Of a stretch of 64,000 nt of DNA, positions 1 to 11,272 are shown in pieces. Source of the stretch: Cryptomeria japonica (lineage: Eukaryota; Streptophyta; Pinopsida; Cupressales; Cupressaceae); the NCBI RefSeq assembly GCF_030272615.1, contig NC_081409.1:239161832-239225831 (forward strand). The letters are read 5' to 3'. The translations under genes and the position numbers were made by a program. Numbering within the stretch: the stretch's first letter is position 1; each line of letters begins with the position of its first letter. The notes beneath the pieces were generated by a model. It made no database searches, had not been told where the DNA came from, and worked only from the letters and a program-made list of their open reading frames with translations.

Positions 1-1380
1 TACTTACTCTATATTGGGCTTTCAACTTGGTAGCCTCTTTGGAAACTATTATGGAATATTCATGTTTGACAAACAACATTTGACACTTTATAACTAGTTT
101 TGTTATTGTTTGGAACTACACTATTCAAGATTTGAACCAGGACCACCAAAAAAATTGATTAATACTTTTCCCTTTATCAAAGAAATTGGGCATAGTTTTT
201 AAATTGGCAAAGAAGAGTGACTAGCACCAAGGGGTTGATGATTTGTCATTTGTTGTAAATTCTAAGTTTCATCCTATGTAGTTTCATTTTTAGTGGATTT
301 TGTTTGTTTAACTTTCATTTAGACCCCATTTGTAATTTGTAACTGGCTAGAAGATTTCTTAATCACTTGGATAAGGTGTCATTTATCTTACATTCTTTCC
401 ACTCTTAGAAATAAGCGTCGATTCTTTTCATTTGCATCTAAACACAAATTTGATGAAATAGAAACTTGAATTTTTTTGAACAATTCCTTATTTTTTTGGC
501 TTGAATCTTAGGACTTCTATTTGTTATCCCTGCTTTGCTGCATCTTTAACCCATATCAATTTCTTCAATTACCATTTGATTCTTCATTGCTTGAATATGG
601 ATTATTCTTGTAACATTGAGTGATTTGCAGTTCAAAAGGAGCATGCTATTTGATTTAAATTGTTAAGACCTAAGTGGAAATGACTTTAAATTATAAATCA
701 CGAGTAAAAATTAACACTTATGAAGGGCAATATTTTAGTTAGTTATTGGGGATGCGGGAATGGGTTAGAAATGCCTTCTTGCTATCCTCAATCATAAAAA
801 AAACTTTAGAAAACACCTTTTTTCCTAGAGATGACAAAGGATAGCTAGCTATCCCAAGGATGCCCCAAACATTTTACTAAACTAGGGATGACTACAACCT
901 AGTCAACATAAAATGCATTTATAGAAAAGCACAAAACTGAAAAAATAGGGCGGGGCTCCCACAACCCCCACACCCCTTTACACCAACCTTAAACCTAAAA
1001 AAGACAACAACAAACAAACTTATTTTGCCATTTGCCATATTGTGAAGAAGGAGAATGGTTGTGACAAGAGAAAAGTACAAAAAGTGAGAAAAAGGCAAGA
1101 GAACATAAATCTACACTATTAACTTTAAAGCGATAAAATTGTGAAAAATGACATACACCTTTAAGTTTTGTGTGGTCTAAAGGTTGCCTCTAGATCTGCG
1201 AGGGGCATTACCCTTAGACCCCCTTGATGGTGTTTCCCCTTGGTTCCATTAGGGCCACTACGCCTAGACCCCGGTGAGGGGCAGGCCGCTTACAACGTAA
1301 TAAAGTCAATCAAGAGGAATAGGTTTATCTCTCGATGATTGGAGCAGTTGGTGGCCATGCATAGTGCCTTGTGACTTCAA
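1..1380. other. AT-rich DNA without a recognisable gene
   Basis: No conserved exon, RNA gene or repeat family can be read here on either strand. It probably belongs to the intron before the first visible methyltransferase exon or to upstream DNA. The more GC-rich stretch at about 1170-1290 (repeated 'agaccccc' and 'gaggggca' words) has no open frame and may be transposon debris linked to the next entry. Confidence 0.4.
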
Positions 1381-1392
1381 GATTGATAGAGT

Positions 1393-1572
1393 CCTCAGTA
1401 TTGTTAGACTCGAGCTGCACATTGGGATGTTGATCATGAAGATGCCACATATGTTGATGTGGAAACATAGGAGGAATTGGTTGGGGTTCCATTGGATGAG
1501 ACAAATCCTCATAGTGGCAGCGAGTTATACTTAGATCCTGATTTTGATCCAGAGTTAGTAGATGTTGATTAG
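1393..1572 (+). pseudogene. transposase-like C-terminal fragment, decayed (hAT-like guess)
   Basis: One frame reads AHWDVDHEDATYVDVET, then an in-frame TAG, then EELVGVPLDETNPHSGSELY and LDPDFDPELVDVD before a TAG stop at about 1570. The acidic, Asp-rich tail resembles the C-terminal tails of plant hAT-type transposases, but I cannot confirm the family. No ATG, no intact upstream frame and no terminal inverted repeats could be placed. The piece lies just upstream of the first visible methyltransferase exon, so it is likely intronic. A spurious acidic frame is the main alternative. Confidence 0.3.
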
Positions 1573-1760
1573 GAGTAGTCTCATATTTTTTATATTTTTT
1601 TCATTCTGTAATTCAAACTTGCAGCCTTCAGGCATTTAACGACTTTAACTTAGATCCCAATTTCAATGCAGAGTTAGTTGATGCTGATTAGGTACAGTGG
1701 CATATTTTCTATGTTTTTGTCTTTTTATATTTGAAATTTGCAGCCTTTGGGCATTTTGTT
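1530..1760 (+). repeat. imperfect tandem duplication, period about 120 bp
   Basis: The segment starting ttagatcctgattttgat at 1530 recurs as ttagatcccaatttcaat at 1650. The following gcagccttcaggcattt (1621) recurs as gcagcctttgggcattt (1741). The two units are about 120 bp apart and cover the end of the transposase-like fragment and its trailing DNA, so the duplication copied the 3' end of that fragment. Confidence 0.7.
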
Positions 1761-2598
1761 GTAATTTTTATATAATGTATATGCACATTGACAATGAAAG
1801 CAGTTCAGTTTTGTTAATTTTTTGTCGACTCTCTTATGAAATTTCAATTTAATTCTAATGTTATATGTTAAGGTTCATTAATGTATACAATGAATGCCTA
1901 ATCAATATTATCATATGAATATTTGCTATTTTTTATATTTTTAAAATTTCTCTGTTTTTTTAATAGCCATTCATTAAAAAGTGGCTTCCCCCAAAAAACC
2001 GTCCTGGAAACATGTCTCTCCATTCCCTGCTGCCCCTGTCCCAGAATTTGGTGCAACAGAGGTTATAATACATCTGTATAATACTATAACCATATAACTA
2101 ATGCTCCTTTATGAGTGAAATCATCCAAGGCAGCTATTATTAGTTTTTGAAATTTTTTTCGCCAGAGAAAAACTTCTCAAGTTTTAGAAATTGTTTCTGA
2201 TGCAGAACTTTTGTTATCGGATTTCTTATGACATGGAGGTCATCATTTTAAAGAGTTAATTAGCTGTGCTATTATTTGTTGGAAGAGACATGCACTGAGG
2301 GACCGTGTTAACACTTGCCGGCTATGGGTGAATACTCCTTTGCATTGCACCAAGGGAGCTATGAAACCCAAGTTGATATTGAATATTTTTTTTTCATGGT
2401 CTCGCTCATATTCTAAATATTTTGGGTCTCTAAAACCTCGAGTTTGAGCCTGAATATTTTGCATGGTGGTGTCCCAAAAAAAGCTAATTCATACCAATAC
2501 CTTTTCATTTTCTTCATATATTTTTTGATATTCAGCCAAAGACATAAATTTTTATTGATCTGCACCAGCTTATGTGTTTGTAATGTTTTTATAAGCAG

Positions 2599-3203
2599 GA
2601 GTCCAATCGTCTCATTTGTGTATGAGAGAGGCTGGCGCCAACGTTTTGCAACTAGTGGCTTTCCAGGTCCAGATGAAGAGGTACAACCGCCTCTTGTTGA
2701 TTGTTTGATTTTTTATTTTTTTGTAAAAGAAATCTTTCTACGTCATTCTCCTTCTACCATCAGAGTGGCTTTTTTTTTTTTGTTGCAGTTCAAAATGGCA
2801 CAAAAGTTTTTTCAACCAGCTGCTGGTGGTTTACTTGTGGATGCAAGTTGTGGAAGTGGGCTATTTTCAAGACGATTTGCTAAGTGTGGGATTTATTCGG
2901 GGGTAGTTGCCCTAGACTTCTCTGAAAACATGCTGCGTCAGTGTTATGAGTTCATTAAAGGAGATAAAGATCTGGTCAAAGGGTATGCCATTTTTAATTA
3001 ATTCTTGTGCTCATTCTACCTATGTTTTCTTTCTTACAGTTGGGAAAATGGGGAATAGTGCATTATTTTCAGAATTGATTTGTCCCCTCAGGAACCTTGC
3101 CCTTGTTAGGGCAGACATTTCAAGGCTTCCTTTCACAACAGGTTCCGTCGATGCTGTGCATGCGGGTGCTGCAATACACTGTTGGCCATCTCCCTCTTCT
3201 GCT
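2599..3203 (+). CDS. Plastid-type SAM-dependent methyltransferase, visible 5' exons (gene partial)
   Basis: Three coding exons, 2599-2680, 2789-2982 and 3092-3203, are joined by short introns with GT-AG ends. They encode the methyltransferase core. SPIVSFVYERGWRQRF and GFPGPDEE precede motif I, VDASCGSGLFSRRF, which binds S-adenosylmethionine. ALDFSENMLRQCYE follows with the usual acidic residue after strand 2, then VRADISRLPF and DAVHAGAAIHCWPSPSSA. This matches the Arabidopsis At1g78140/At2g41040 type, 'uncharacterized methyltransferase, chloroplastic', in which no substrate is established. Exon phases agree: the first exon begins at a third codon position, the second ends after base 2 of a Gly codon that the third completes. 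The transit peptide and Cys-rich N-terminus, roughly 140 residues in the family, are not visible and must lie upstream or left of the window. No start codon was assigned for this reason. Confidence 0.93.
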
Positions 3204-3800
3204 GTAAGAATTGCAATCTTTGCACACAAAATCTGCCAAAACAAAGATATTTGCATGGAATTTTAAGCTGTTTATATTCTGACAAGCTTTTTTATTTTTA
3301 TATCTTTTTATGTTTTGTTGCTTTTACATCTTATGGTTTGGAATTGATATTTAGATGGGTTTGCTCACATCTGTAGACAAATCAAAACTTTGTTTTCCTT
3401 GTGTGGTGTCTTAAAATAATGCTTGCCACTAAAGCTTGTTTCAAATCTTTTACATAAAGCTGCATAGTGTTTTTTAGGATATTGAAATAGTTGATACTCC
3501 TTGACACCTTGTGATGCAAGAATTCTTTTATAAAAAGAATAGAAAGCAATGTATTTGGGATTGGAAAAGTACAACTAGCATAGGATAGACAGGAGGGACA
3601 ATCTAATAATCTCCATCCATAGCACTAGAGAGGATGCGAGAGAAAATAGGTCAAATTGCAGACCATCATTATTTGATAAATAAATGTATTATATTAAAAA
3701 AGAAGATTAAAAATTCCATTTCAGAGTGTATTGTCTAAACTTGAATGATACATAGAGTGCTTTAGAAGATCACAAAGTAGAAAATTTGTCAGCAACTGCT

Positions 3801-4879
3801 TGTTGGTTGAAAATTTTGTACACTTGGGGAAATATACAAAATTGTGGTTTCAACCACAGCACACTAGTAAAAACTCTCCTAATTAAGGGAAGGCTCCCCC
3901 TATCTAACTAAAACTGAAATAAAAACAGGATGGGACAGCAGTCTTCCTTCTTTCTTCAAGAAAGACAATATCCTTTTCTCTTCACAGAAAAGGATAGCGA
4001 TTGAATATGAACAGTAGTAACCACTTTTAAGTAAAATGAGAGAAAGGAAATGAAGTTTCCTGAAAGCGCAAAGACTTTCGTCACTTCTTTCGGGACGGGA
4101 CAACAATATCAAGCTCAAAGACTTGACTATTGGAAGTCCTATCTACCCTTTGCTATACTAAATTTTACAATGAATAAAAGACAACAACTCAAAGACTGGA
4201 ATAATTTATTCTTTTAACACAAAGACAAGAACTAATGTAAGCTCAAAGACTTGCTGCTATTTCTTATAAAACAATAATTTTTCCTCAAGAATAGACGCAA
4301 GCTCAAAGACTTGCTGCTCCTTCTAGAGATTTCCTATTTTAATTAATCTTCTCTACTTGCAGCTCAAAGACTTCAAATCAGATTGGACTAAGCTCCTTTA
4401 GAAACACTTTGCATAGAATAAATAAAAAGAATCAAACTCAAACTTGTAGCTCAAAGACTCAAAACTTGAGTAATCCTTCTTTATTATTCTTCAAAACCTT
4501 CAATTCACATACATAAGCTCAAAGACTTCTTGCTGTAAATTTGGTAGAGTTTTTGTTTGCTTTCCCAAAAGATAAAGATTACAAAGGACCCTCTCTTTTA
4601 TTTATAGGAGAGGAGCCTTGAGAAAAAGGTGGGAGGATCCTAACTAACTTGAGAAATTCCCTCAACCACCAAGACCTTTTCAACAACTAATTATGACTTC
4701 ATTAACTAACTAAGACTTATTCCAACTACAGTCCTAATCGAACACAACTTGTAGTTGTCTTACAAGTAATTACAAAAATGCAAGTGATGACAACTTGCAA
4801 TTACAAAAATGTTTTTACTAGTAAACTTGCCGAAAGGGAAACTACAATTCTGAAATTACAATTTTAAAATTTTACAACA
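3801..4879 (-). mobile_element. LTR-like sequence, - orientation
   Basis: Read on the - strand this starts TGTTGTAAAATTTT at 4879 and ends CAACCAACA at 3801. It has a TATA box (TATAAATAAA, complement of 4597-4606), then the 'GGTCCTTTGTAATC' type of leader seen in many plant LTRs, then a cluster of repeated AAGTCTTTGAGC words. Its start lies 15 bp beyond the stop codon of the adjacent - strand ORF, where a 3' LTR is expected. No second copy was found in the window. Confidence 0.5.
4066..4535 (-). repeat. Spaced array of AAGTCTTTGAGC words
   Basis: On the + strand the word agctcaaagactt or a close variant recurs at about 4066, 4111, 4186, 4239, 4299, 4361, 4448 and 4515, with spacing of roughly 45-90 bp. 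The spacer DNA is mostly unrelated, although 'ttgctgct' follows several copies. The array lies downstream of the TATA-like box of the LTR-like sequence, so it would be in its transcribed part. Confidence 0.75.
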
Positions 4880-4893
4880 AGTGTTAAAAACAC

Positions 4894-7800
4894 TTAAGTT
4901 GCACCTCTTGAAGATATGAACAATTCGAACTTCTGAATAACTTTCTGCAATTCATCAGGATCTGGCTCATGAGTGTACATAGCCACCACCCTAGTCTTTA
5001 CGATGACATCATGGCATTGGCATAGCGTGGAATTGCCCTTTTCCAATGCTGACCGGATTTCCTGCAACCCAATTTGATACTTAATCAATATTTGAATGGA
5101 AGCGACTAAGAATTGCTCACTTCTCCATTCATCATGAATCTTGAGTTGCAGATCTGCAAGAACTTCTTCCTCAGGCAGCAGCTCATCATTCTGATTTAAA
5201 ATGTCGCAAGATGCCTTTTTACAACGGGAGGTAACATCTTGAAAGACTGCTTCACGCAACTTTAAGGTCTCATCAATTTCTTCAATGAGTGACTTGAGAA
5301 CAAGAGATTTGTTCTCCAGAAGTTCCTCATATTCAATGTACATGACTCTGGAAGGAATTACGTCATGCACCTGAAGAACGCCCAACTCATGTTGAGGCAT
5401 CTTTCGCCAAGAAACTAAATTTCCCTCAACCTTCTCCAAATTTAGTTTGAAAGCACCCAAGATTTGATTCAACTTATCTTCAATGATCTCCAATTTAACC
5501 ATTGTTTCAAATACCTGTCTTATGACTTGTGAACATAAGTCATGCGGTTGATCAACCCAGGTGTCTAAGGCTTGAACCTTTTGGGCGGCTCTCTCGATAC
5601 CTTGGATTGGTTCACTGACCCTGGAGGAAATAGGTACTTGGCCTTCTCCACTTGAAGGTTGAGTAATACTTTGGATGGCTGCCATGAGTCTTTGATTCTC
5701 TACTTCCAATTGATCTTTCTTGGTCAACACCTCATCATACCGTTGTACCAATGTAGCCACTGTTTGTTGAGCATCATGCTTGACAACCTCATGAGTTTGC
5801 TTACCCAGTTGCACTTTTGTGATCTGATAATTAGCTGCTTGCATTTCTTCAACTGGTTTATCTGATATTGGTTCAATGATTTCTGCCACTCTCATCTGAT
5901 TTTCATCAACGGTCACCCTCGAAACTGTTTTTGCCCTCTTAACAGCTTTAGGTTTTGATTGTTTCAACTGTTGGTAGTCAAAGGCATCAGGTGAGATCAC
6001 CTGCTTCTTCCTCTTTGCAGTGAAGGAACTGAGCCATGGAGGTAAAGCCATTAACTCTGATTCTGGGATAGAGGGAGAAGCAGTTTCTGTTTGAATAACT
6101 GTGGTGACCTTGGGAGAAGTGTCCGTCTGGATAACCACCATAGTCTGCTGATTGACGACAGGATGTGATGAAGATGTCATGAACTCATCAAAACAGGTCA
6201 TAGAAGTATCAATATCAAACATAGGTACATATGAAGGATCATCTGAAAAGATATTCAACAAATTTTCCTGAGAATGACCTTGAGATGGTTCTGCTGCTGA
6301 AAGTGGAAGGATGTTCTATGGAGATTCTGAAACTGAAGGGGCAGATTGAGAGCTCACATCTATCACAGGAGGAAACATGGGTACCTCAATAGGAAGTGAA
6401 GAACGAGAATTATGTGGGGACTCTGTAGAAAGCGATTGAGGAGCATTATCAGATTGAGTTTCTTCCTCTGAAGCTTCAAGATCAATCACATGAATTTCCA
6501 ACTGTGGCTTCTCCTTGCCTTGAATTGTTATTTCCTGAGGAGGAAGCACCATTGCATGGCTGACTCGCAATTTAATCCTTGTACTAGAAGAGGATGCACC
6601 TTCTTTATTGTCTAGTTGAATTTCAGACTTCCGCCCAAGAGGACCTGTAGAATCATCTTCTTTCCCAACCTTAATCTTAATGAGCTTGACACCATTGTTC
6701 TTAAGCCAGATATTGGTATTGGCAAGAACTGACTGAAATCTATCCAAGATAGAAGTGCCTTCCTTATGGGACCAGTGGATAGAAGGAAGTGGAGCCTCAT
6801 CAACATTCTGATTGACAAACTCAGGATCAAGAATGTTGCCATCATCAATCATCCCTTGTGGCACGTTCACAAGGTTTAGATCCACAATCTGTTCTGCAGT
6901 GAGTCGACAGTAATCCATCTTGTGAATCTCCTTTTCGGTACGGAGATCAACCCAGATATCTTCTATCCGATGTACATAGACGAAGGTCTTCTTGATCTTC
7001 TCCTTCATGCCTCGGTAATCAAAATCAGCTCTAGATTTGAATCTTTTGAGTCTAATTTCTTGCAACTCGGTCTCCATAGCCCTTGCCTTGATTGAAGTCA
7101 TTAGAGAATATTGACCAATCTTCAATGGGTTGTTGGAAGAAATACCCATGCCAACCTTGTGCTTAACTGACTGATGTGCATGCACAGCCATGATCTGCCT
7201 TCCCTATTCCATGAGAATAATCTTATCTGTTGGGTATCGTGGGAGCATGTAAGGCTGCCCGCCATAGCATCCAACTCTCATGTAGGTAAAAGTTGGAAAC
7301 TGGAGAAACAAACAACCATATTCTTTCACCTTTTCCCATGTTCATCTGAGACTCTTTTGTTCTTCAGGTTCTTGTCAAATTGACACAAGTAATGACCAAA
7401 GAAAGCGTCCTGAACCCTTCTGAAATGAGACCTACTTGATCTTAGAGGCAACTGATTATAGTATTCCCAAACCGGTACAAGCATGCGGTCACCCTTGGTG
7501 GAAAGACCTGGGAAATGTCTAAGTGACGCAGCAATATACACGAGATATGAATTCATGTAGAAGGTGAAAGTAGTAGAGACGACTGCAAGTTGTTCACACA
7601 AAGCGTTACTGATGATCTCACCCCAACAGATGTGCTGAGACTGCCTTATTAACATAATAAATTGGTACATCCAAGGTTCAAAAACATTGGAATGTTCCAA
7701 TCCCATCATACGACTCAGAAGAGTAATAGTATCACCGATCTCATTCTTGAAATCAGATCGATATAACTTTGCCCATCTGGTAAGCGCAGTGCGAGGTTCA

Positions 7801-8160
7801 TGAATCCATTTGTTGATATGACGCTTACAGTCTTTCTCCCTTTTGGCAAAGTATTCAGTTTTCAATAACTCGTGTCTCTTTATCAAAACGATGGGCACAT
7901 GCTAGAGCAAATTCCAGTTCTAGGGCAGCAACTGGAAAGGATGCGGCATGATGGATATGGCTGTCCAACAACCGTTGCATATCCCCCTCCTTCGGATCTT
8001 CAATCCTTTGTATGAATTCGGACATGTAAACATGCCCTATCTCAGTATCCTTGATATGATCAAGGGATGAGGAAACTTGTGACTGCGGAACTTCATTTTG
8101 GTATTTATCATACCTATATTTCATCTTTTTTGGAGTGGAAGATGATGATACATCTGTCAT
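4894..8160 (-). pseudogene. Degenerate element-borne ORF of about 1,100 codons, unknown family
   Basis: A single ancestral frame can be followed from MTDVSSSSTPKKMKYRYDK (Met at 8158-8160, right after a possible acceptor TTTCCAG) to FELFISSRGAT with a stop at 4894-4896. It is broken by a frameshift near 7870, a frameshift near 7330, a TAG at 7204-7206 inside ..KIILME*GRQIMAVHAHQ.., and a TAG at 6316-6318 inside ..SVSESP*NILPLSAAEP... The N-terminal part is helical and rich in aromatic residues (PWMYQFIMLIRQSQHICWGE). The middle is Ser/Pro/Glu-rich. The C-terminal 450 residues are strongly coiled-coil-like (QRYDEVLTKKDQLEVENQRL). I see no RT, integrase, protease or zinc knuckle. It may be a gag-like or captured gene of a non-autonomous retroelement. 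I do not recognise the family. Confidence 0.6.
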
Positions 8161-9141
8161 CTGGAAACAACTGGGAATGCTGCAATGTAAATCCAAGAGT
8201 ATCAAGGCAACATCAAAGTCAGTACCTTTATACATTTTCATTCCTCCAAATGGGAAAGTTCAACTTTCGTACTTTGGCTTTGTGAGAGGAAATATAAGAG
8301 GTGGAAAAATAAGCTTTTGACTTATTTCGGGTTTTGAAACATGTTTTGCAAGTACACAAGAGGGAAGTACACACGTGCAATCGGGTTTCCAAATTCCAAA
8401 TGCAATTATACTTGCAAAACACGAAGCATGAATAAATGGAAGGAGAATGAATTTTCAGTTTGGAAGCTGGGAAGAACACATTTGCAATTGGTTTTCTAAA
8501 TCCAAATGCAAATTTATTTACAAACTGAAAATCGAAGGAATGGATGAAAAAATGGTATTTAGGCAAGTAGGAAATGGCGAGGATGATAAGTACGGATGAA
8601 GGAATTGGAAACGGATAGGTAAAAATGAATTTCAAGAAGATCACTTGGAACTTTATCATGCCAAAATGGAAAGAACTTGCAACTTGCAATCCGGATTTCA
8701 AAACCCGAAATTGGGAAGAACTTGATTTTTTTGTCATTGAAACTTGATTTTTGGACTAAAGAAGGTCAAGTCTTTGTCCAAAAAGGGAAGAACACATCTT
8801 GAGGTAGAACTTTTCACACTTGCAAATTTCTTTGCAAATTGGGAAGAGCACATCTTTCTTATTTTGAAACTTGATTTTTTTTTTTGGACCAAAGAAGGTT
8901 AAGTCTTTGTTCAAAAAGGGGAAGAACACAAATTTTCCTCTTACTTGCAATCGGGTTTCTAAAACCCGAATGCAAGTAAAGAAGGAGAATTACAAAGGGG
9001 AAGAACAACTTTACTTTACAAGTTTCTTTGTAAAATGGGGAATTTCCTCTCATAAACCTGTTATGAACATGAACAAAACTAAAACTAAACAAGAAAATGC
9101 AAGGAAAGAAAAAAGAAAGAAATACAAAAAATAGAAATTAC
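8161..9141 (-). other. Possible leader intron of the element ORF
   Basis: On the - strand a donor CTTGCAAG|GTAATTTC (9142/9141) lies about 60 bp downstream of a TATA box. A polypyrimidine-type acceptor TTTCCAG lies directly before the Met codon at 8160. This would remove 981 bp and give a short 5' UTR. The signals are good but no transcript evidence is available. Confidence 0.35.
8360..9030. repeat. Repeated hairpin-type motif (ttgcaatcgggttt ... aaacccgaatgcaa)
   Basis: Near 8374, 8480, 8680 and 8946 the same design recurs: a ttgcaatcgggttt-like arm, a short spacer, and a complementary aaacccgaatgcaa-like arm. The word gggaagaacacat or a variant recurs between them (about 8468, 8784, 8840, 8918, 8998). 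The copies diverge by several bases but each keeps partial self-complementarity. Confidence 0.6.
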
Positions 9142-9202
9142 CTTGCAAGGTTGAGAAGAAATCCAAACTTGGAGAATCAACCCAACATGGAAGATGATGC
9201 CC

Positions 9203-9210
9203 TTTAAATA
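9203..9210 (-). promoter_or_regulatory. TATA-like box of the intronic element
   Basis: The - strand reads CTATTTAAAGGGCATC. A TATTTAAA box here sits about 60 bp upstream of the possible leader-intron donor and about 1 kb upstream of the ORF start. It is a sequence match only. Confidence 0.3.
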
Positions 9211-9833
9211 GAATTTAAACAATGGAAAAAACTTAGCCACACATTGTGACAAAAATAAAACCAATTTTCTATAAAAATGCCACGTAAAAATGCCAAGGAA
9301 CTAGTTCGAAACTGATTTCATTCATCATTAAATACAAGACAAAGCAAAAACGATTTAGGATTGAAAGCATACCTTATAGGCGAAGAATGCATTTTTGGCA
9401 AAAAACGTGACTGGTTTTTAGGGCTTTTTTGCAAATCCGAAACCATAAATGCGCATAAAATGATTTAATAAATGCTTATAATCCAACGCATTCAAGGTTG
9501 AGAGAAAAACACCTTAGGAGTAGATGGATTCAAACCCCCAAACCATGGCAAATCGCATAAATGCAAGATTCAGAAAAAACGTTTTGAAGAAGACAAATGG
9601 CGAAAAATGGTTTAATGAATGCGTGGAAAATGGGTTTGAATCCTTCAAAGTTGCAGCAAATCCACACTTAGAAGGAATCCCTACATTTCCTCCAAAAAAT
9701 TCGAACCCAAATCAGCTTGCAATGGTATGGAAGAATTTCGGGTTTTGGAAACAAAACAAGTTTTATAAAATGTTCATATTTTTGCCTCTAAGGCAAATTT
9801 CGGGTTTTAGAAAAGAAATTACAAGTTAAATTA

Positions 9834-10047
9834 CTTTGTAATAGGGAAATAGAATTCCCTTTACAAGTGATTTCACTTAAAACATGTAAAGGGGTTTTAA
9901 AATCCCATTTACAAGTTTTATTTTAACATTATAAAAATAACTTTAAGTTACAAAGACATGTAAAGGGGTTTTAAAATCCCATTTACAAGTTTTATTTTAA
10001 CTTAAAGTCAAACTACTGGTAATGGGGGTTTTAAAACCCTCATTACA
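9834..10047. repeat. Cluster of palindromes
   Basis: Four palindromes share one design, with a TGTAA/GTAAA-type outer arm and a G-rich inner arm paired to C-rich complements. They lie at 9834-9867, 9886-9912, 9960-9986 and 10019-10046. The second and third are identical over 27 bp and their flanks are identical too (9883-9927 against 9957-10001, offset 74 bp). The third and fourth have the centre ttttaaaa. All lie upstream of the TATA-like box of the intronic element, as an enhancer-like U3 repeat would. Confidence 0.8.
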
Positions 10048-10400
10048 AGTTTTATAAAAACTTGCAGCTGGAGAAAAATTCCCCTACAAGCCTAAAAGCT
10101 TCAAGGGGGTTTTGAAAAACAAATTACCAGTTATTGGTAATTATCGAAAAATTCCCCTACATTGAGGCAAAAACATAGCAAACGGACTCGAAACGCGACG
10201 AAATTCGAAACGTAGCTTGGGGATGGATCAACGATCGATCCAGTCCAAGGATGGGGCGAATTTCTGCCTCGGGAAGCGTGCCATAGAGTAATTTTTTTTT
10301 TTCATTTTTTAACAAAAATTTCTATATGATAGTCCAATTTTTGAAATAAAAAATTGAGGACAACACTGCTAAACAGGGGTAAAGAAAGTTAAAAAACTTA

Positions 10401-11272
10401 TGGAGTCCACGAGTCCTAGTATACTGACTTAAGATCTTGCAAACTACCTCACAATTTTGCAATCTGTTTACAAATAGATTTCTGGGATGCTTTCTAATCA
10501 ACACTCAGTATTGGAAGATATCTTCACTTCTTTTCTTGAGGATTTGAAACTTGCTTAATACCACCTTCCTTCACTCTTTTTTAGGATTCAAAATTTTTTC
10601 TAATACGACTTGGTGCAGTTATTGATGGAGGATATAGTTAATGATTATTTAACCTTGCAACCTAATTCAAAACCCTTGCAATTTCACAGTGGAAAGCAAA
10701 TGTACAAGAAATATGTAGAACAACTTTATTGATTCACAGCCTGAATTACATCATTAGTCTCAACTGCTAGGGATTACAATCAAAATTAGACCTCAGTCTT
10801 GAATTACAAATATAGACAAGCACATACAAATGTGTGGCTTTACAAAACACTATTTCTATCTGATGTTCTCTGATCTCATCTGAGTTTAGGCTTCTTGCTT
10901 TGATTGAACCTCCCCCTCCTCTGATTGGTGTGGAAAATGCCACTGTATATATAGTGGAAGATGTAGAATCTTGGCACCTACCAAAAATTAGTACATTACC
11001 CTATGCTTATGGAATAAGCTTATTCTCCTGAAATTGCTCCATGGAACTTGATGCTTGCTTGTGAAACATGTAAATGATCCTCTTGATGAGTGCGGTAAGA
11101 TGTAAGCTCTGAAACTCCTTATGGCATTAACCATGAACTTAATTAGTCCTGCCTTAAGTAGGTGTAACATTCACGTCATTGTGACAACTCAAGTAACCTA
11201 CAAAAACAAACTTAAAAAAATGTTTTTTGGTTGATGCAACATTGTTCTTACACTTGAGATACTTCTGCATCA
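10401..11272 (-). mobile_element. Solo LTR (872 bp) with 5-bp target duplication
   Basis: The segment begins TGGAGTCC and ends CTGCATCA, and is flanked by actta on both sides (10396-10400 and 11273-11277). Read on the - strand it contains a TATA box within ccactgtatatatagtgg (about 10939-10956) and then an AATAAA signal near 10716-10731, the order expected of an LTR. No internal coding region is present, so this is a solo LTR left by recombination. The family was not identified. Confidence 0.6.

Larger units (their letters stand above)
3801..10365 (-). mobile_element. Candidate LTR-type or non-autonomous element with degenerate ORF
   Basis: The segment begins TGTTGG and ends CAACA, and is flanked on both sides by the 5-bp word ctgct (3796-3800 and 10366-10370), as expected for a retroelement target duplication. 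On the - strand it carries a degenerate ORF (8160 to 4894), a TATA-like box at each end region (9203-9210 and 4597-4606) and a likely leader intron. At its low-coordinate end 3801-4879 looks like an LTR. The high-coordinate end is not a recognisable copy of that LTR, and no reverse transcriptase, integrase or protease is visible. It may be a non-autonomous element, a chimera of two insertions, or an element whose LTRs have been exchanged. A chance 5-bp match is possible. Confidence 0.45.

Noticed and set aside
2010-2598. Upstream methyltransferase exon (Cys-rich N-terminal part)
   Set aside because: No CxxC-containing frame or donor site consistent with the family was found before 2599; the exon must lie to the left of the window.
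2444-3001. One uninterrupted 185-codon protein across 2444-3001
   Set aside because: The open frame runs through introns; splice sites and family alignment give separate exons at 2599-2680 and 2789-2982.
9524-9829. 101-codon + strand open frame
   Set aside because: It lies inside the intronic element on the strand opposite its coding remnant and has no domain; likely chance.
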